Shown in pieces: positions 18,509 to 27,654 of a stretch of 64,000 nt of DNA (its first letter is position 1; every line of letters starts with the position of its first letter). Under the pieces are notes generated by a model, which was not told where the DNA came from, ran no database searches, and worked only from the letters and a program-made list of their open reading frames with translations. The position numbers and the translations under genes were made by a program. Source of the stretch: DTPU01 sp963827855 (GTDB taxonomy: Bacteria > Planctomycetota > Phycisphaerae > Sedimentisphaerales > Anaerobacaceae); assembly GCA_963827855.1 (NCBI GenBank), contig CAWHBY010000002.1, forward strand, positions 1 through 64,000, written 5' to 3'.

Positions 18509-20827
18509 TCAGTCCCCAGGCTGCCTGGATACCAACGTCAAGGCTCGTTCGAGTTGCTCATCTCGCCCATCCCTGACTCCCCGGATGGTCTTGGCCACGG
18601 GGACCGTGGGCTTGATGCCGACGCCGTGGTGCTGGCTGCCGTCGTGCTTGAGGACCTTCATGCCCGTGAACCAGAGGGTATAGCCCAGAGGCAGCTCAAT
18701 GGAGTTGATGTTGCCGTTGGTCCCTGCTGTAGGACCGCCCACGATGGGCCCCAGCTCGTAGGCCTCGATGATCCCCATGACGCTCTCTCCATAGCTGATG
18801 GTAGAGCCATCTGTGAGGAATGCGAGATGGGCCGTCAGTTGGGGCTGGCGAGGTTGGAGATTCCAGCGGCCGGGCGTGATCCACTTGAGGTCTGTCCTGT
18901 CGGGCCTGTGCAACTGGGGTATGTTCCACGAGGCGGACTGAAGGCTGCTGCCGCTGAGGTGACCCAGCCACTGGGGCTGGCCCATCGGATAGCCCCGCAG
19001 ATCGAAGACCAATCCCGTGGCCTTGGCCAGGTCCACAAGGCTGGCCTCCCAATCGGCCTGGGCCAGCCGAGTGACATCCACGTACCAGATGCCGGGTCTG
19101 ACCTCCTGCACCTTGGCCAGTCTGCGGATCCCATCATCGGCCTTGAAACCCGAGCATCGGACCTTTGCGGTGCGGAGGTCCCCATCGCCTCCCCTGACTT
19201 CGACCGTCGCAGGGTCTGTCCACGGCCTGGGGCCAAACTGCTGGGCCGCCTTCCAGGCCCTCCACTGGGCTGTGGCTGACGAGATCTCTGCAGCGATCTC
19301 ATGGAACACCTCGCTGGCGATGCGTCCCTCGATCCGCTCGATCACGTCGCCCAGCCGCAGGCCCGGCGCCTCTGGCGGGACACCCGTGACCACGACCTTG
19401 TCCGCAATCCACTCCACCCTTGCCTGAAGAGGGATCGTGACGGGCATGCCAGGTCCTGTGAGGCTGGAGTGGCCGTCGTGAAGGGCCACGGCCAGCCGGT
19501 TGAGGGTGCGGAAGAAGGCAGCCTCGTTGGCGTCCGTGGCAGCAGCCGTCAGGGCGACCTCCAGTTCCTTGCCCAAGTCCGTACCCACCACGTCGAGATA
19601 GGGATAGAACTGGTTCAGCACGTTCCAGCCGAGCATCACGGTCGCCAAGCGGGCCCGCCTGTGCGTGACTGAGAATCGTGGCTGGTTCGGATCCGACGGC
19701 CTCTGCTGCGGTGTATGAGGCAGGGTTCCGGAAGAATCTGCGAACACCGCAGAGGGCACCCAGCATCCCACGCCACCACCCAAATCTCCCTTGAAGACGT
19801 TGGATGGCTGGCCATACGAAGGAAGCGAGGCCGGGTCCTTGGCCTCCAACGTCAGGCGCCTGCCCGTGTAGACCATGCCGGAGACGCCACCTTCACCAGG
19901 ACAGTATCCTACGTGCTCCCACACACGAATGGCTGCACCAGGGCCCTCGGCCGGCGACTGGAGCTCAGACGGCAAGGACGGCTCCTTCCCCTTCTCGAAG
20001 ACCCGGACAGTGGGCGCCACTGGGTCGAAGGCCGCCTGGAGCGCAGCAGCGAGGCTGGCCGCATCCGTGGCGTGTTCCACCTTCTGTACGGCCCCAACGG
20101 CAAAAGCCAGCCAGTCTGCAGAGGCCGCCGCATCGGAGGGATGGAAGTGGCGGACGTAGCCCATCAACCGCGTGAGTGCCACGAGGTTGGCCAGGCCTCC
20201 GGCATCCAGCGGCCGTGGCGGCTCATGGAGGGTCGTGAACTGTCCTGCAACCTCGACCCGGATGTGGTCCCACCACCCAGTTGCGCCGCCGAGGGTCATC
20301 AATCCCAGGTTGATCCATACTGCGTCGTCCGCCACATCCGCGGTGATAGAGTAGTCCTGCCAGACCACAGACTTGATGGGCCGATTCGCCATATTGTCAA
20401 AGGCCCCTACGGCGTCAGGCCTGTCCACCCGAAGCCACATCTGGGCCTGCTTGCCGGCCCCTGAGGAGGCGACGCGGACTGCAGCAGTGACCACAATCCG
20501 CTTGCCCCGCCACGTCGTCGCGTCGATCCGCTGCATCAGGTTGGCGAACTGGCCCGACGCAGGCGCGGTTGCCGGCCAGCGGAGTCCTGCGCAGAGCCTT
20601 CCCGAAGCCGGTTGCTCTGCAGTCAGCACGGCAGTGAAGCCCTGATCTGCCAGCATCTTCGGGACCACCCAGCCAGCCGGTACCTGGCCGGGCTCACCCT
20701 CCTCGAAGTCAGGATTGATCCATCGGGCCTCATGGCCCAGACCGGTGGCCAAATGGACCCACAGGATAGCCACCACCGACGCAGCAATGGCCTTGACGCT
20801 CCAGCTTGAGAATGATAGGTCGATCAC
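18509..20827 (-). CDS. Exported S41-family (C-terminal processing-like) peptidase
   Basis: About 772 residues with an N-terminal signal/anchor helix (IAASVVAILWVHLATG). Residues about 35-190 form a beta-rich, carbohydrate-binding-like module (INPDFEEGEPGQVPAGW). From about 400 the S41 core follows: FYPYLDVVG, LHDGHSSL, a PDZ-like segment (PGLRLGDVIERIEG), LVFDLRGYP, then the catalytic region LTDGSTISYGES with the nucleophilic Ser in ISYGE, and GIIEAYELGPIVGGPTAGTNG. The GTG at 20827 lies 7 nt after AGGAG; the upstream GTG at 20833 is too close to it. It is convergent with the glycan operon. It probably degrades or processes extracytoplasmic protein. Confidence 0.75.
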   Translation of the reverse strand: MIDLSFSSWSVKAIAASVVAILWVHLATGLGHEARWINPDFEEGEPGQVPAGWVVPKMLADQGFTAVLTAEQPASGRLCAGLRWPATAPASGQFANLMQRIDATTWRGKRIVVTAAVRVASSGAGKQAQMWLRVDRPDAVGAFDNMANRPIKSVVWQDYSITADVADDAVWINLGLMTLGGATGWWDHIRVEVAGQFTTLHEPPRPLDAGGLANLVALTRLMGYVRHFHPSDAAASADWLAFAVGAVQKVEHATDAASLAAALQAAFDPVAPTVRVFEKGKEPSLPSELQSPAEGPGAAIRVWEHVGYCPGEGGVSGMVYTGRRLTLEAKDPASLPSYGQPSNVFKGDLGGGVGCWVPSAVFADSSGTLPHTPQQRPSDPNQPRFSVTHRRARLATVMLGWNVLNQFYPYLDVVGTDLGKELEVALTAAATDANEAAFFRTLNRLAVALHDGHSSLTGPGMPVTIPLQARVEWIADKVVVTGVPPEAPGLRLGDVIERIEGRIASEVFHEIAAEISSATAQWRAWKAAQQFGPRPWTDPATVEVRGGDGDLRTAKVRCSGFKADDGIRRLAKVQEVRPGIWYVDVTRLAQADWEASLVDLAKATGLVFDLRGYPMGQPQWLGHLSGSSLQSASWNIPQLHRPDRTDLKWITPGRWNLQPRQPQLTAHLAFLTDGSTISYGESVMGIIEAYELGPIVGGPTAGTNGNINSIELPLGYTLWFTGMKVLKHDGSQHHGVGIKPTVPVAKTIRGVRDGRDEQLERALTLVSRQPGD

Positions 20828-21047
20828 GGTCACACTCCTGTATAGACTGTTCCACTAGGCCATCACTACAAGGACGTCTCAACGACCAAAGTGTTAACCC
20901 ACCTTCAGGACGCAGGACGCCGCCTCAGCGAAAAGCCTTGCATTCCGCACGCATCACGTCTAGTCTGTATGATTTGTGGAGACCGCCTTCCCAAAATCCA
21001 GGTCTCACGTAAGATGGCTGCCCACTTGGCAGGGAGGACTGAGTTTC

Positions 21048-21344
21048 ATGAAGACGATACTAGAGACCTTTTCGCCGAAGGAAGTCAACGCGTTCCTGAT
21101 CTTGGCGAAACTGGTCTACACGATGCAGGAGAGAGATCCGTCCGCGTTCCGAAAGAACGAGACCTTTCCAGCCACCATCAACGGAAGCGTCTACACCTTC
21201 CGGTGGCACCTGGACCGAATCCAGTTGGTGGGACGGGCCCCCGGAACCGGCGTCTTTGTCGAGAACCCTGCTGGGGCGGACATCATGATCGGTCATCCAA
21301 GGCCATCGACAGATGGCGACCTGAGCACCAGAGAAGCGGTCTGA
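21048..21344 (+). CDS. Small hypothetical protein
   Basis: A 98-residue ORF with an AGGGAGG ribosome site about 10 nt upstream of its ATG. It begins MKTILETFSPKEVNAFLILAK and contains VYTFRWHLDRIQLVGRAPGTGVFVENPAG. It has no signal peptide, membrane helix or known motif. The predicted shape is helical in the first 40 residues and beta after that. It sits alone between a divergent peptidase gene and a convergent hydrolase gene. The good ribosome site supports translation; the function is unknown. Confidence 0.45.
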   Translation: MKTILETFSPKEVNAFLILAKLVYTMQERDPSAFRKNETFPATINGSVYTFRWHLDRIQLVGRAPGTGVFVENPAGADIMIGHPRPSTDGDLSTREAV

Positions 21345-21374
21345 CGGATCCGCACGCCAGCGCAGGACGCCCTG

Positions 21375-22262
21375 CTACTGCCTGGTCTTGTCCAGGCTGC
21401 GGTACACCAGCTCCAGCCACTGGTCTGCAGTCATGAACCCCTTGGCCCAGGGTTTCAGTCCTTCAGTCAGGCCCGCGGCCCTGATCTGGTCCAGGGTCTT
21501 TCCTGCCTTCATCTGGCCGCGGACCAACTCCGCCGAGTCGGAGAGCATCTGCCTGAAGGCCTTGAGCTCAGTAACGCCCGCCAGCTGGCCGTGGCCGGGG
21601 ATGATCTTGGCGTCTGCGGACAGCTTGGCAAGGATGCCATCCAGTTGGTGCACCCAACTATCGATGTCCCCGCCGTGCTCGACGTCCATGAACGGGAACA
21701 TGCCGTTGAAGAACATGTCGCCCATGTGGACGATCTTCAGCGAATCAAAGAAGACCACGGTGTCCCCGTTCGTGTGACAATGCGGGCAGTACACCAGGCG
21801 GATGGCCTGGCCGCCTGCATAGACCGTCAGCGAGGTCGAGTACGTCACGTTTGGCACAGCGGCCGCAGGCAGGGCCTTGACCGGTCCGAACAGGGTCTGG
21901 TCATTGGCCAGGAGTACCCGAGTGTTCTCGTGGGCAATGATCGTGGAGCCCAGGCACAGGGTGCTGTTGCCTCCCACGTGATCGAAGTGCCAGTGGGTAT
22001 TGACCAGGACCCGCACCCGATCGCCGCCTGGCAGGGCCTTGATGGCCTCACGGATCTGCCCTGCGTCCGCCTCGACCATGGCATCGACCATGAACACGCC
22101 GGCTGGATCCGCCACGACAGCCACGTTGCCCGCCCCGCCCCCCTGCAGCAGGTAGAGCGGTCCCGCCAACGGCGTCATGGTGACCTTGGACTGATCCTGC
22201 TGTGCATAAAGACCGGCAGCCACGCAGAGGATGACTGCAATGGCAAGAACTCTAGCCTTCAT
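21375..22262 (-). CDS. Secreted metallo-beta-lactamase-fold hydrolase
   Basis: 295 residues. A signal peptide (ARVLAIAVILCVAAGLYAQ) is followed by the metallo-beta-lactamase fold. The zinc motif VNTHWHFDHVGGN (HxHxDH) is present, with a later His in PHCHTNGDTVVFF, an Asp in HMGDMFFNGMFP and a His in IIPGHGQLAG, giving a full di-metal site. The start ATG at 22262 follows GGAAAGAAGG. Related periplasmic proteins act on cyclic or ester substrates such as lactams and phosphoesters; the true substrate is not readable here. It is divergent from the small gene at 22451. Confidence 0.78.
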   Translation of the reverse strand: MKARVLAIAVILCVAAGLYAQQDQSKVTMTPLAGPLYLLQGGGAGNVAVVADPAGVFMVDAMVEADAGQIREAIKALPGGDRVRVLVNTHWHFDHVGGNSTLCLGSTIIAHENTRVLLANDQTLFGPVKALPAAAVPNVTYSTSLTVYAGGQAIRLVYCPHCHTNGDTVVFFDSLKIVHMGDMFFNGMFPFMDVEHGGDIDSWVHQLDGILAKLSADAKIIPGHGQLAGVTELKAFRQMLSDSAELVRGQMKAGKTLDQIRAAGLTEGLKPWAKGFMTADQWLELVYRSLDKTRQ

Positions 22263-22392
22263 GATCGTCGCCTTCTTTCCTTGGGTCCTTCTTGGGCCCA
22301 CGCCAGGGCCTTCGTGTGAGACACCATTCTAGGATGCGCCCGCCGCAAGACAAGGGGCAAGTTGTGAAGCCCCGCAGATCTCCATCCCGGCA

Positions 22393-22421
22393 TTGTGTCC
22401 TCTGTCGCACGCGGCTATAAT
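22393..22421 (+). promoter_or_regulatory. Sigma-70-type promoter for the small secreted protein and glycosidase
   Basis: TTGTGT (22393-22398), a 17-nt spacer, then a perfect TATAAT (22416-22421). A start near 22428 would leave a short leader with the AAGGAGC ribosome site before ATG 22451. Confidence 0.6.
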
Positions 22422-22450
22422 CACGACCGTCGATGATAAGGAGCTTTCCC

Positions 22451-22690
22451 ATGCGCAGCCCTGTACTCGCCGTACTACTCGCAGCGTCCGTGGCCTCATC
22501 GCTGGCCTCCACGCCTGAGCCGGGCGTGCAGCCGCCTCCGGCCGTGCTGCCTGGGGTCAACGCAGATCCCACGATCGTGGTGTTCGGCAACGGCTACAAC
22601 CGTGAAACCTGCCTCTCGCCCTTGCGATTCGACGACCAGGGCCGCATCCTGGCTGTGGACGTGTATGAGAGTGCCAGCCTGAAGCAGTAA
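22451..22690 (+). CDS. Small secreted protein, unknown function
   Basis: 79 residues with a clear signal peptide (SPVLAVLLAASVASSLAST) followed by a Pro-rich linker and PTIVVFGNGYNRETCLSPLRFDDQGRILAVDVYES. It has AAGGAGC at 22438-22444 and a perfect TATAAT upstream, so it is probably expressed. It ends 14 nt before the glycosidase gene, suggesting a two-gene operon. The mature part is too short for a known domain and could be a remnant of a longer lipoprotein or a small secreted factor. Confidence 0.5.
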   Translation: MRSPVLAVLLAASVASSLASTPEPGVQPPPAVLPGVNADPTIVVFGNGYNRETCLSPLRFDDQGRILAVDVYESASLKQ

Positions 22691-22704
22691 CACTGGATCT
22701 GCCT

Positions 22705-23937
22705 ATGAAACTCGCCACCGCAATGACCGCTGTCCTCCTCCGTTCCTTCGCTGCCACAGCCCTGGCCGCAGGAGACCGGCTGCCCGACCTGACCGTTCCC
22801 GACGGACTCGGCGTCAACATCCACTTCACAGGCGATCCCAGGGACCTGGACCTGATTGCTGAGGCTGGCTTCAGGTTCATACGGATGGACTTCTCCTGGT
22901 CGGGGATAGAGCGGGACAAAGGGGTCTACGATTTCACGAAGTCCGGATACGACAGCCTGACCGCGGGCTGCGCGAAGCGAGGGATCAGGATTCTCTATAT
23001 ACTGGACTACAGCAATCGCCTCTATGAGGCCGATCGTTCAGTCCGCACCGTAGAAGGCAGAAAGGCCTTCGCCGCCTTTGCGGCTGCAGCAGCTCGGCGA
23101 TATGCAGGCAAGCGGATACTGTGGGAGATCTGGAATGAGCCGAACATCAAGCAGTTCTGGGTCCCCCAGCCCGACTTGGAGAACTACTGCAGACTCGTGG
23201 AGGCCGCCAGCGCTGCCATTCGGCGGGCGGATCCCAACGCCCTGGTGGTCGCGCCTGCCACCTCGGGCATCCCGTTTGGCTGGATCGAGGACTGCTTCAA
23301 GGCGGGCATGCTCAACTGGATTGATGCCTTGAGCGTGCATCCGTACAGACCCCAGGCGCCTGAGACCGTGATCAGCGACTACGGCCGGCTTGTCGCCCTC
23401 GTGGCCCGCTACGCTCCGCAAGGCAGGCAGATCCCGATCCTCTCAGGCGAGTGGGGCTACTCCCTGGTCAACTGGGACAACTCGCGACTCTCTGAAGGAC
23501 AACAGGCCCAGTACCTGGCCCGGATGTTCCTGACGAATCTGGCCCAGGCAGTTCCCGTGAGCATCTGGTATGACTGGAGGGACGACGGGACAGACCCCAA
23601 TGAGCGGGAACACCACTTCGGCACTGTCACCCATGACCTCCAGCCCAAGCAGGCCTATCTCGCGGCCAATACACTGACGACAACCCTGGCGGGCTTCATC
23701 GTCAAGGAACGGCTCAACATAGTCAGTGACAAGGACTTCGTCCTCCGCCTCACTAAAGGCAACGCCGAGGCCATCGCCTTCTGGACAACTGCCGACAGCC
23801 ACGACGTGACCTTGCCTCTCAAGGCCGGCAAAGGCACAGTGGTGGACCTGCTCGGCAGCAGAACCGAAAGGCCCTGGCCGGAGGCAGGCCTGAGGATTAC
23901 CCTCACCCAGAGCCCCTGCTATCTGCTCATCGAGTGA
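22705..23937 (+). CDS. Secreted clan GH-A glycoside hydrolase (GH5/GH39-like)
   Basis: 410 residues with a signal peptide (about 1-22) and a TIM-barrel glycosidase domain. LGVNIHFTG and FIRMDFSWSGIERDKGVYDF are the first barrel strands. WEIWNEPN near residue 140-147 places the acid/base Glu at about E145, and ILSGEWGYS places the nucleophile at about E249, the two-strand spacing of clan GH-A retaining enzymes. IWYDWRDDGTD is the strand-8 region, and a beta-sandwich tail follows. The exact GH family and substrate cannot be fixed by eye; GH39 or GH5 are the nearest by pattern. It probably acts on plant or microbial polysaccharide outside the cell. Confidence 0.72.
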   Translation: MKLATAMTAVLLRSFAATALAAGDRLPDLTVPDGLGVNIHFTGDPRDLDLIAEAGFRFIRMDFSWSGIERDKGVYDFTKSGYDSLTAGCAKRGIRILYILDYSNRLYEADRSVRTVEGRKAFAAFAAAAARRYAGKRILWEIWNEPNIKQFWVPQPDLENYCRLVEAASAAIRRADPNALVVAPATSGIPFGWIEDCFKAGMLNWIDALSVHPYRPQAPETVISDYGRLVALVARYAPQGRQIPILSGEWGYSLVNWDNSRLSEGQQAQYLARMFLTNLAQAVPVSIWYDWRDDGTDPNEREHHFGTVTHDLQPKQAYLAANTLTTTLAGFIVKERLNIVSDKDFVLRLTKGNAEAIAFWTTADSHDVTLPLKAGKGTVVDLLGSRTERPWPEAGLRITLTQSPCYLLIE

Positions 23938-23949
23938 TGTTCTCAGAAA

Positions 23950-23977
23950 GTAGAAGATGGGCTTCAGCCCATCCTAC
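23950..23977. repeat. GTAG-headed hairpin, REP-like, copy 1
   Basis: GATGGGCT and AGCCCATC form an 8-bp hairpin flanked by GTAG on one side and CTAC on the other, in the gap between the convergent glycosidase and HEAT-protein genes. The same hairpin arm and CCCATCCTAC end recur at 59137-59157, and CCCATCCTAC again near 28015-28024. Confidence 0.6.
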
Positions 23978-24000
23978 AACCTGCTTCTTGCCTCTTACCC

Positions 24001-26310
24001 CTATTCCACCGTCAACTCGTGGATGGACCAATACAGGCCTTCCACCTTGCCGGTCTGCACGATCTTGACGTAGCGACCCGTAGCCGGTGGGAAGGTGATC
24101 TCGGTCTTTGCGCCCTCACCCTTGCCTGCAGCCACGGGCTTGCCGAGCCTGACCTTACTGTTGGACACGTAGACCTCGTAGCCCCGCGCGTAGTCCCCAT
24201 CTGATCGGGCACAGTCGAGAGTGACCTTCCTGACCGTCCGCTCTCCGCCCAGATCGATCAGGAACCACTCGCCGCCCTGCATGGGAGCCCCTGTGGTCCA
24301 GCGTGTGGCAGGGTCACCGTCCACAGCCTTGTCCACGTCCGCCGCTGTAGAGGCCTCGCACCGGGCAGGGTGCTTCAAGGCCTTGTCGATCTTGGCCACA
24401 GCAGCGGTCGCATCACCGGCAAGGGCAGGGTCAGCGGCAAGGGCCTGGGCCATCTTCAACGCCGCTTCGCTCGGCATGTTTGCGATCTTGGCCAGGGCCT
24501 GCCTCTTCTCATCAGGCCGGGTCGCCATCTTGATGGCTGCATCGTACTGCCTCAGCATATCTGCATCGCTCAGATCTGCCAGCTCGATCATGCGGATGAA
24601 GCCCCGCAGGGCCAGGACCCGGTGGGTCGGGTCATCTGCAGACTCGGCCAGCTTGCGTACAGTCTGGATAGGCCCTGCATCCGGCCACTCGACCAGGGCC
24701 CGGATGGCTGCATCCTTGATCTCCTTCTTGGGGTCATTGCTGGCCGCCTGAACCACAACCAGTGCCGCCTTGCCGCCCAGACCAGCCATCACACGAAGGA
24801 GACTCACCTTGCCTGCAACGGAGGGGGTCTCCGCAAAGGCATTGATCACCGGTGCAGCCTGGCCGGCAGTGTCTGTGATCGCGCGGCACGCAACCAGTGT
24901 GGCTGCCTGGGCATCCTCGGCCTCGCTGTCAGCCACGCCCTTGGCCAGAAGCCGGGCGAGCGGCCTGGCCTCCTGCTCCCCTGCCAGACGCTTCAAGGCC
25001 GCAAGACCCGAACGCCGAACCTGCGGATTGTCGCTTGCCGCCAGGGCCAGCAGCGAAGGCGCAGTCTCCTTGGCATTGCGGCCCGCCAGGACGTTGACGA
25101 GCTGGACCTGCACATCCGGCTTTGCGGTCTTGATCTGGTTCACAATGGCGGCGTTGATCCCATCGCCCACCATGCGAACCAGGCTGGTCCGGCTTGCCTC
25201 TGCCGCTCCATCGTTGGACACGGCGATCTCAGCCAGCAGGCCCACGCAGGAGGCGTCTCCCACTGAGCCCAGGGTCTGCACTGCAGCCGTGCGCACTGCC
25301 ACATCCTTGTTCTTGGCAGCAGCCATGACGATGGGCCTGCTGCTGGGACCGCGATCTGCCAGGGCCAGGATCACCTTGGCCTGACTGGGGGCAGGGAGAC
25401 TCACCATCCGCTCGCCGATCGTGGCGACCGGGACGGAGGTGGCCTGGCGCAGGGTAGTCAGGGCCGCTGCCTGCATCCTGGCGTCGCTGTCTGCCAAGGC
25501 CTGAAAGAGTACGGCCGTACCTCGGTCGCCTCCCAGGCTGACCAGTCCCTGCATCGCGCCCATGCGCAGGGTCGCCGGCTCCTTCACATTGTAGAGCCTC
25601 TCGTAGAGGCTGCCGGCCTTGTCTGGCTTGCCTTGGCTGGCCAGCCGGGCAGCCAAGGTCATGACCGCATCGCCTGCCACAGACCGGGTCTTGTCGCCCG
25701 CAGATCCATATGCGGCAACGACCGCCTCTGCGGCCCTGTCGTCCGGAACCCGTGACAGGGCCGTGATCGCCGCCCCCGCCAGCTCGGGCTGCCCGGACTT
25801 GGCGCTCTGGATGAAGGCATCGATGGACTTGACGTCACCACGTCTGCCCAGCGAGTGAATGAGCCCGGTCTTCAGGGTGTCGCCGGTGGCCTGGGACAGG
25901 GCCTGGCGCAATGCCTGCAGCGACGCCTCGCCGGGGATCTTCTCCAGGACCGCGCGGGCCATGAACGACAGCTTGGCGTCTGCCAGCAGCGAAGACAGGG
26001 CCGGCACGCTCGCCTCTGTGCCTATGATGAAGAGCTGGCGGCATGCGAAGTCCTTGGCCTCCCACGTGGCCTGCCCCTTGAGGACCTGGATCAACCGGGC
26101 CTCCAGGTCGGCCCGCCTGGTCTCCTGCTTGGCGTACTGGGTCACGCTGGATCTGATCAGGTCCACGTCCGTGGTCGGGCCGCCGATCTTGAAGGTGGTC
26201 AGGCCGCTGAATGCCCTATCGAGCTGCCCCACCGTGACATCCGCTCCCCGCAGAGGCAGGCCCAAAGCCACAACCATCCACATCACTGCACCGATCATCA
26301 CTCTGTTCAT
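24001..26310 (-). CDS. Secreted HEAT-repeat protein with C-terminal discoidin (F5/8 type C) domain
   Basis: 769 residues. A signal peptide (about 1-23) leads into some 600 residues of alpha-helical HEAT/Armadillo-type repeats, for example KTGLIHSLGRRGDVKSIDAFI, MQGLVSLGGDRGTAVLFQAL and VRTAAVQTLGSVGDASCVGLL. The last about 125 residues form an F5/8 type C-like domain (AVDGDPATRWTTG, GEWFLIDLGGERTVRKVTLD, RYVKIVQTG), which normally binds carbohydrate or surfaces. It lies downstream of the Gfo/Idh gene with a heptamer array between them, so the two may be co-transcribed. HEAT plus discoidin suggests a scaffold at the cell surface or in the periplasm. Confidence 0.75.
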   Translation of the reverse strand: MNRVMIGAVMWMVVALGLPLRGADVTVGQLDRAFSGLTTFKIGGPTTDVDLIRSSVTQYAKQETRRADLEARLIQVLKGQATWEAKDFACRQLFIIGTEASVPALSSLLADAKLSFMARAVLEKIPGEASLQALRQALSQATGDTLKTGLIHSLGRRGDVKSIDAFIQSAKSGQPELAGAAITALSRVPDDRAAEAVVAAYGSAGDKTRSVAGDAVMTLAARLASQGKPDKAGSLYERLYNVKEPATLRMGAMQGLVSLGGDRGTAVLFQALADSDARMQAAALTTLRQATSVPVATIGERMVSLPAPSQAKVILALADRGPSSRPIVMAAAKNKDVAVRTAAVQTLGSVGDASCVGLLAEIAVSNDGAAEASRTSLVRMVGDGINAAIVNQIKTAKPDVQVQLVNVLAGRNAKETAPSLLALAASDNPQVRRSGLAALKRLAGEQEARPLARLLAKGVADSEAEDAQAATLVACRAITDTAGQAAPVINAFAETPSVAGKVSLLRVMAGLGGKAALVVVQAASNDPKKEIKDAAIRALVEWPDAGPIQTVRKLAESADDPTHRVLALRGFIRMIELADLSDADMLRQYDAAIKMATRPDEKRQALAKIANMPSEAALKMAQALAADPALAGDATAAVAKIDKALKHPARCEASTAADVDKAVDGDPATRWTTGAPMQGGEWFLIDLGGERTVRKVTLDCARSDGDYARGYEVYVSNSKVRLGKPVAAGKGEGAKTEITFPPATGRYVKIVQTGKVEGLYWSIHELTVE

Positions 26311-26322
26311 GACTCATTCCTA

Positions 26323-26355
26323 TTCTGCGTTCTGCGTTCTGAGTTCTGAGTTCTA
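26323..26355. repeat. Heptamer array after the Gfo/Idh stop codon
   Basis: Four consecutive 7-bp units (TTCTGCG twice, TTCTGAG twice) and a fifth partial unit on the plus strand abut the Gfo/Idh stop codon at 26353-26355. In the sense of that gene the unit is AGAACTC/AGAACGC. It is closely related to the array at 46101-46135. Confidence 0.7.
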
Positions 26356-27654
26356 TATCCAGCAATACGGCTCTCGCTTCGGCCGATCCAGCCAGCGGCT
26401 GGCCTCCTCGTCGCCCACGATCTGTCGTTTGACCGGGTCCCATCGGATGGGCCGATTCAGCCAGAACGCGATGTTGCTGAGATGGCAGGTCGTGACGGTG
26501 CTTGCGCCGATCTCCACGTCGCAGATGGGACGCTGCCTGCTCCGCATGCACCGATACCAGTCCTCCTTGTGACCCGGGCTCTCGTAGAGGTGGACGTCGC
26601 CGGGCTTAAGCTGGACCTTCGCAAGCGAGTCAGGCCAGGTCTTCAGGTAGCCGCGGTTGACCTCCACTTTGCCCTCAGTGCCCTGGAAGAGGATGCCGTT
26701 GGCGTTGTCCTTCTCCATGATGACGCCGTTGGGGTACCTGAAGGTGATGTGCTGGAAGTCCCTGCCGTCAGGCGGATGGATCTCGACAGGTCCCTTGCCG
26801 AACCCGTCCATGCCCATGCCCCACTGGGCGATGTCGTAGTGGTGTGCGCCCCAGTCCGTCGTCATGCCGCCCGAGGTGTCCCGGATGTGGCGCCATCCCC
26901 CGCCATAGTCACCGCTGATCCGCTCCGAGTTGTACGGATGCCAGGGCGAAGGGCCCAGCCAGCGGTCCCAGTCCACGCCCGCAGGGACAGGCTCCTCAGG
27001 CAGAACCTTGTCGCCGGACGGCTCGCCGATCCCCACGTTGACCTTCTTGAGCTCGCCGATGTAACCGCTACGGACCAACTCGCAGGCGAACCTGAAGTTG
27101 GACTCGCTCCTCTGCTGGCTGCCTGTCTGGAAGACCCGGCCATACCGCCGAACCGCCTCCACCATCTGCTCCGCCTCGCGGATCGTCAGGCACAGGGGCT
27201 TCTCGCTGTACATGTCCTTGCCCGCCCTTGCAGCGAGGATTGCACACGTGGCATGCCATTGGTCAGGCACTGCGATCAGGACGCAGTCGATGTCAGGCCT
27301 GGCGAGCAACTCGCGGAAGTCGTTGTACAGGGTGACGCCTTTGTACGACCCAGCAACCCGCGACTTGGCGTACGCCTCCTCCACGAGCTTCTTGCCCCAC
27401 TGGGCGACAGGGGCCTTCACGTCACTGATCGCCACGATCTGCACGCGGCCGTCCCCCGCGACCTCTCCGAGGTGACCGCCTCCCATGTTGCCGATACCGA
27501 TGAACCCCATGGTCAGCCGTTCGCTGGCCGCTACACCGCCCTGCCCGCCCAGTGCGGAGGAAGACAGGATGTAGGGCGCGGCGATCACCCCCGCCATGGT
27601 TCCAGCCCCCCGCTTGAGAAGTCCCCGACGAGTCACGCGGATATCACGATCCAT
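26353..27654 (-). CDS. Tat-exported Gfo/Idh/MocA family oxidoreductase
   Basis: 433 residues. The N-terminus has a twin-arginine signal (VTRRGLLKRGAG followed by a hydrophobic stretch to APYILSSSALGG), so the folded, NAD(P)-loaded enzyme is exported by Tat. The Rossmann motif is MGFIGIGNMGGGHLGEV; EKPLCLTIREAEQMVEA contains the conserved EKP of the family. The C-terminal domain includes MTTDWGAHHYDIAQWGMGMDG, the typical substrate-site region. The ATG at 27654 lies 8 nt after AGGAG. Such exported proteins are common in Planctomycetota. It probably oxidises a sugar or sugar acid in the periplasm; the substrate is unknown. Confidence 0.82.
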   Translation of the reverse strand: MDRDIRVTRRGLLKRGAGTMAGVIAAPYILSSSALGGQGGVAASERLTMGFIGIGNMGGGHLGEVAGDGRVQIVAISDVKAPVAQWGKKLVEEAYAKSRVAGSYKGVTLYNDFRELLARPDIDCVLIAVPDQWHATCAILAARAGKDMYSEKPLCLTIREAEQMVEAVRRYGRVFQTGSQQRSESNFRFACELVRSGYIGELKKVNVGIGEPSGDKVLPEEPVPAGVDWDRWLGPSPWHPYNSERISGDYGGGWRHIRDTSGGMTTDWGAHHYDIAQWGMGMDGFGKGPVEIHPPDGRDFQHITFRYPNGVIMEKDNANGILFQGTEGKVEVNRGYLKTWPDSLAKVQLKPGDVHLYESPGHKEDWYRCMRSRQRPICDVEIGASTVTTCHLSNIAFWLNRPIRWDPVKRQIVGDEEASRWLDRPKREPYCWI

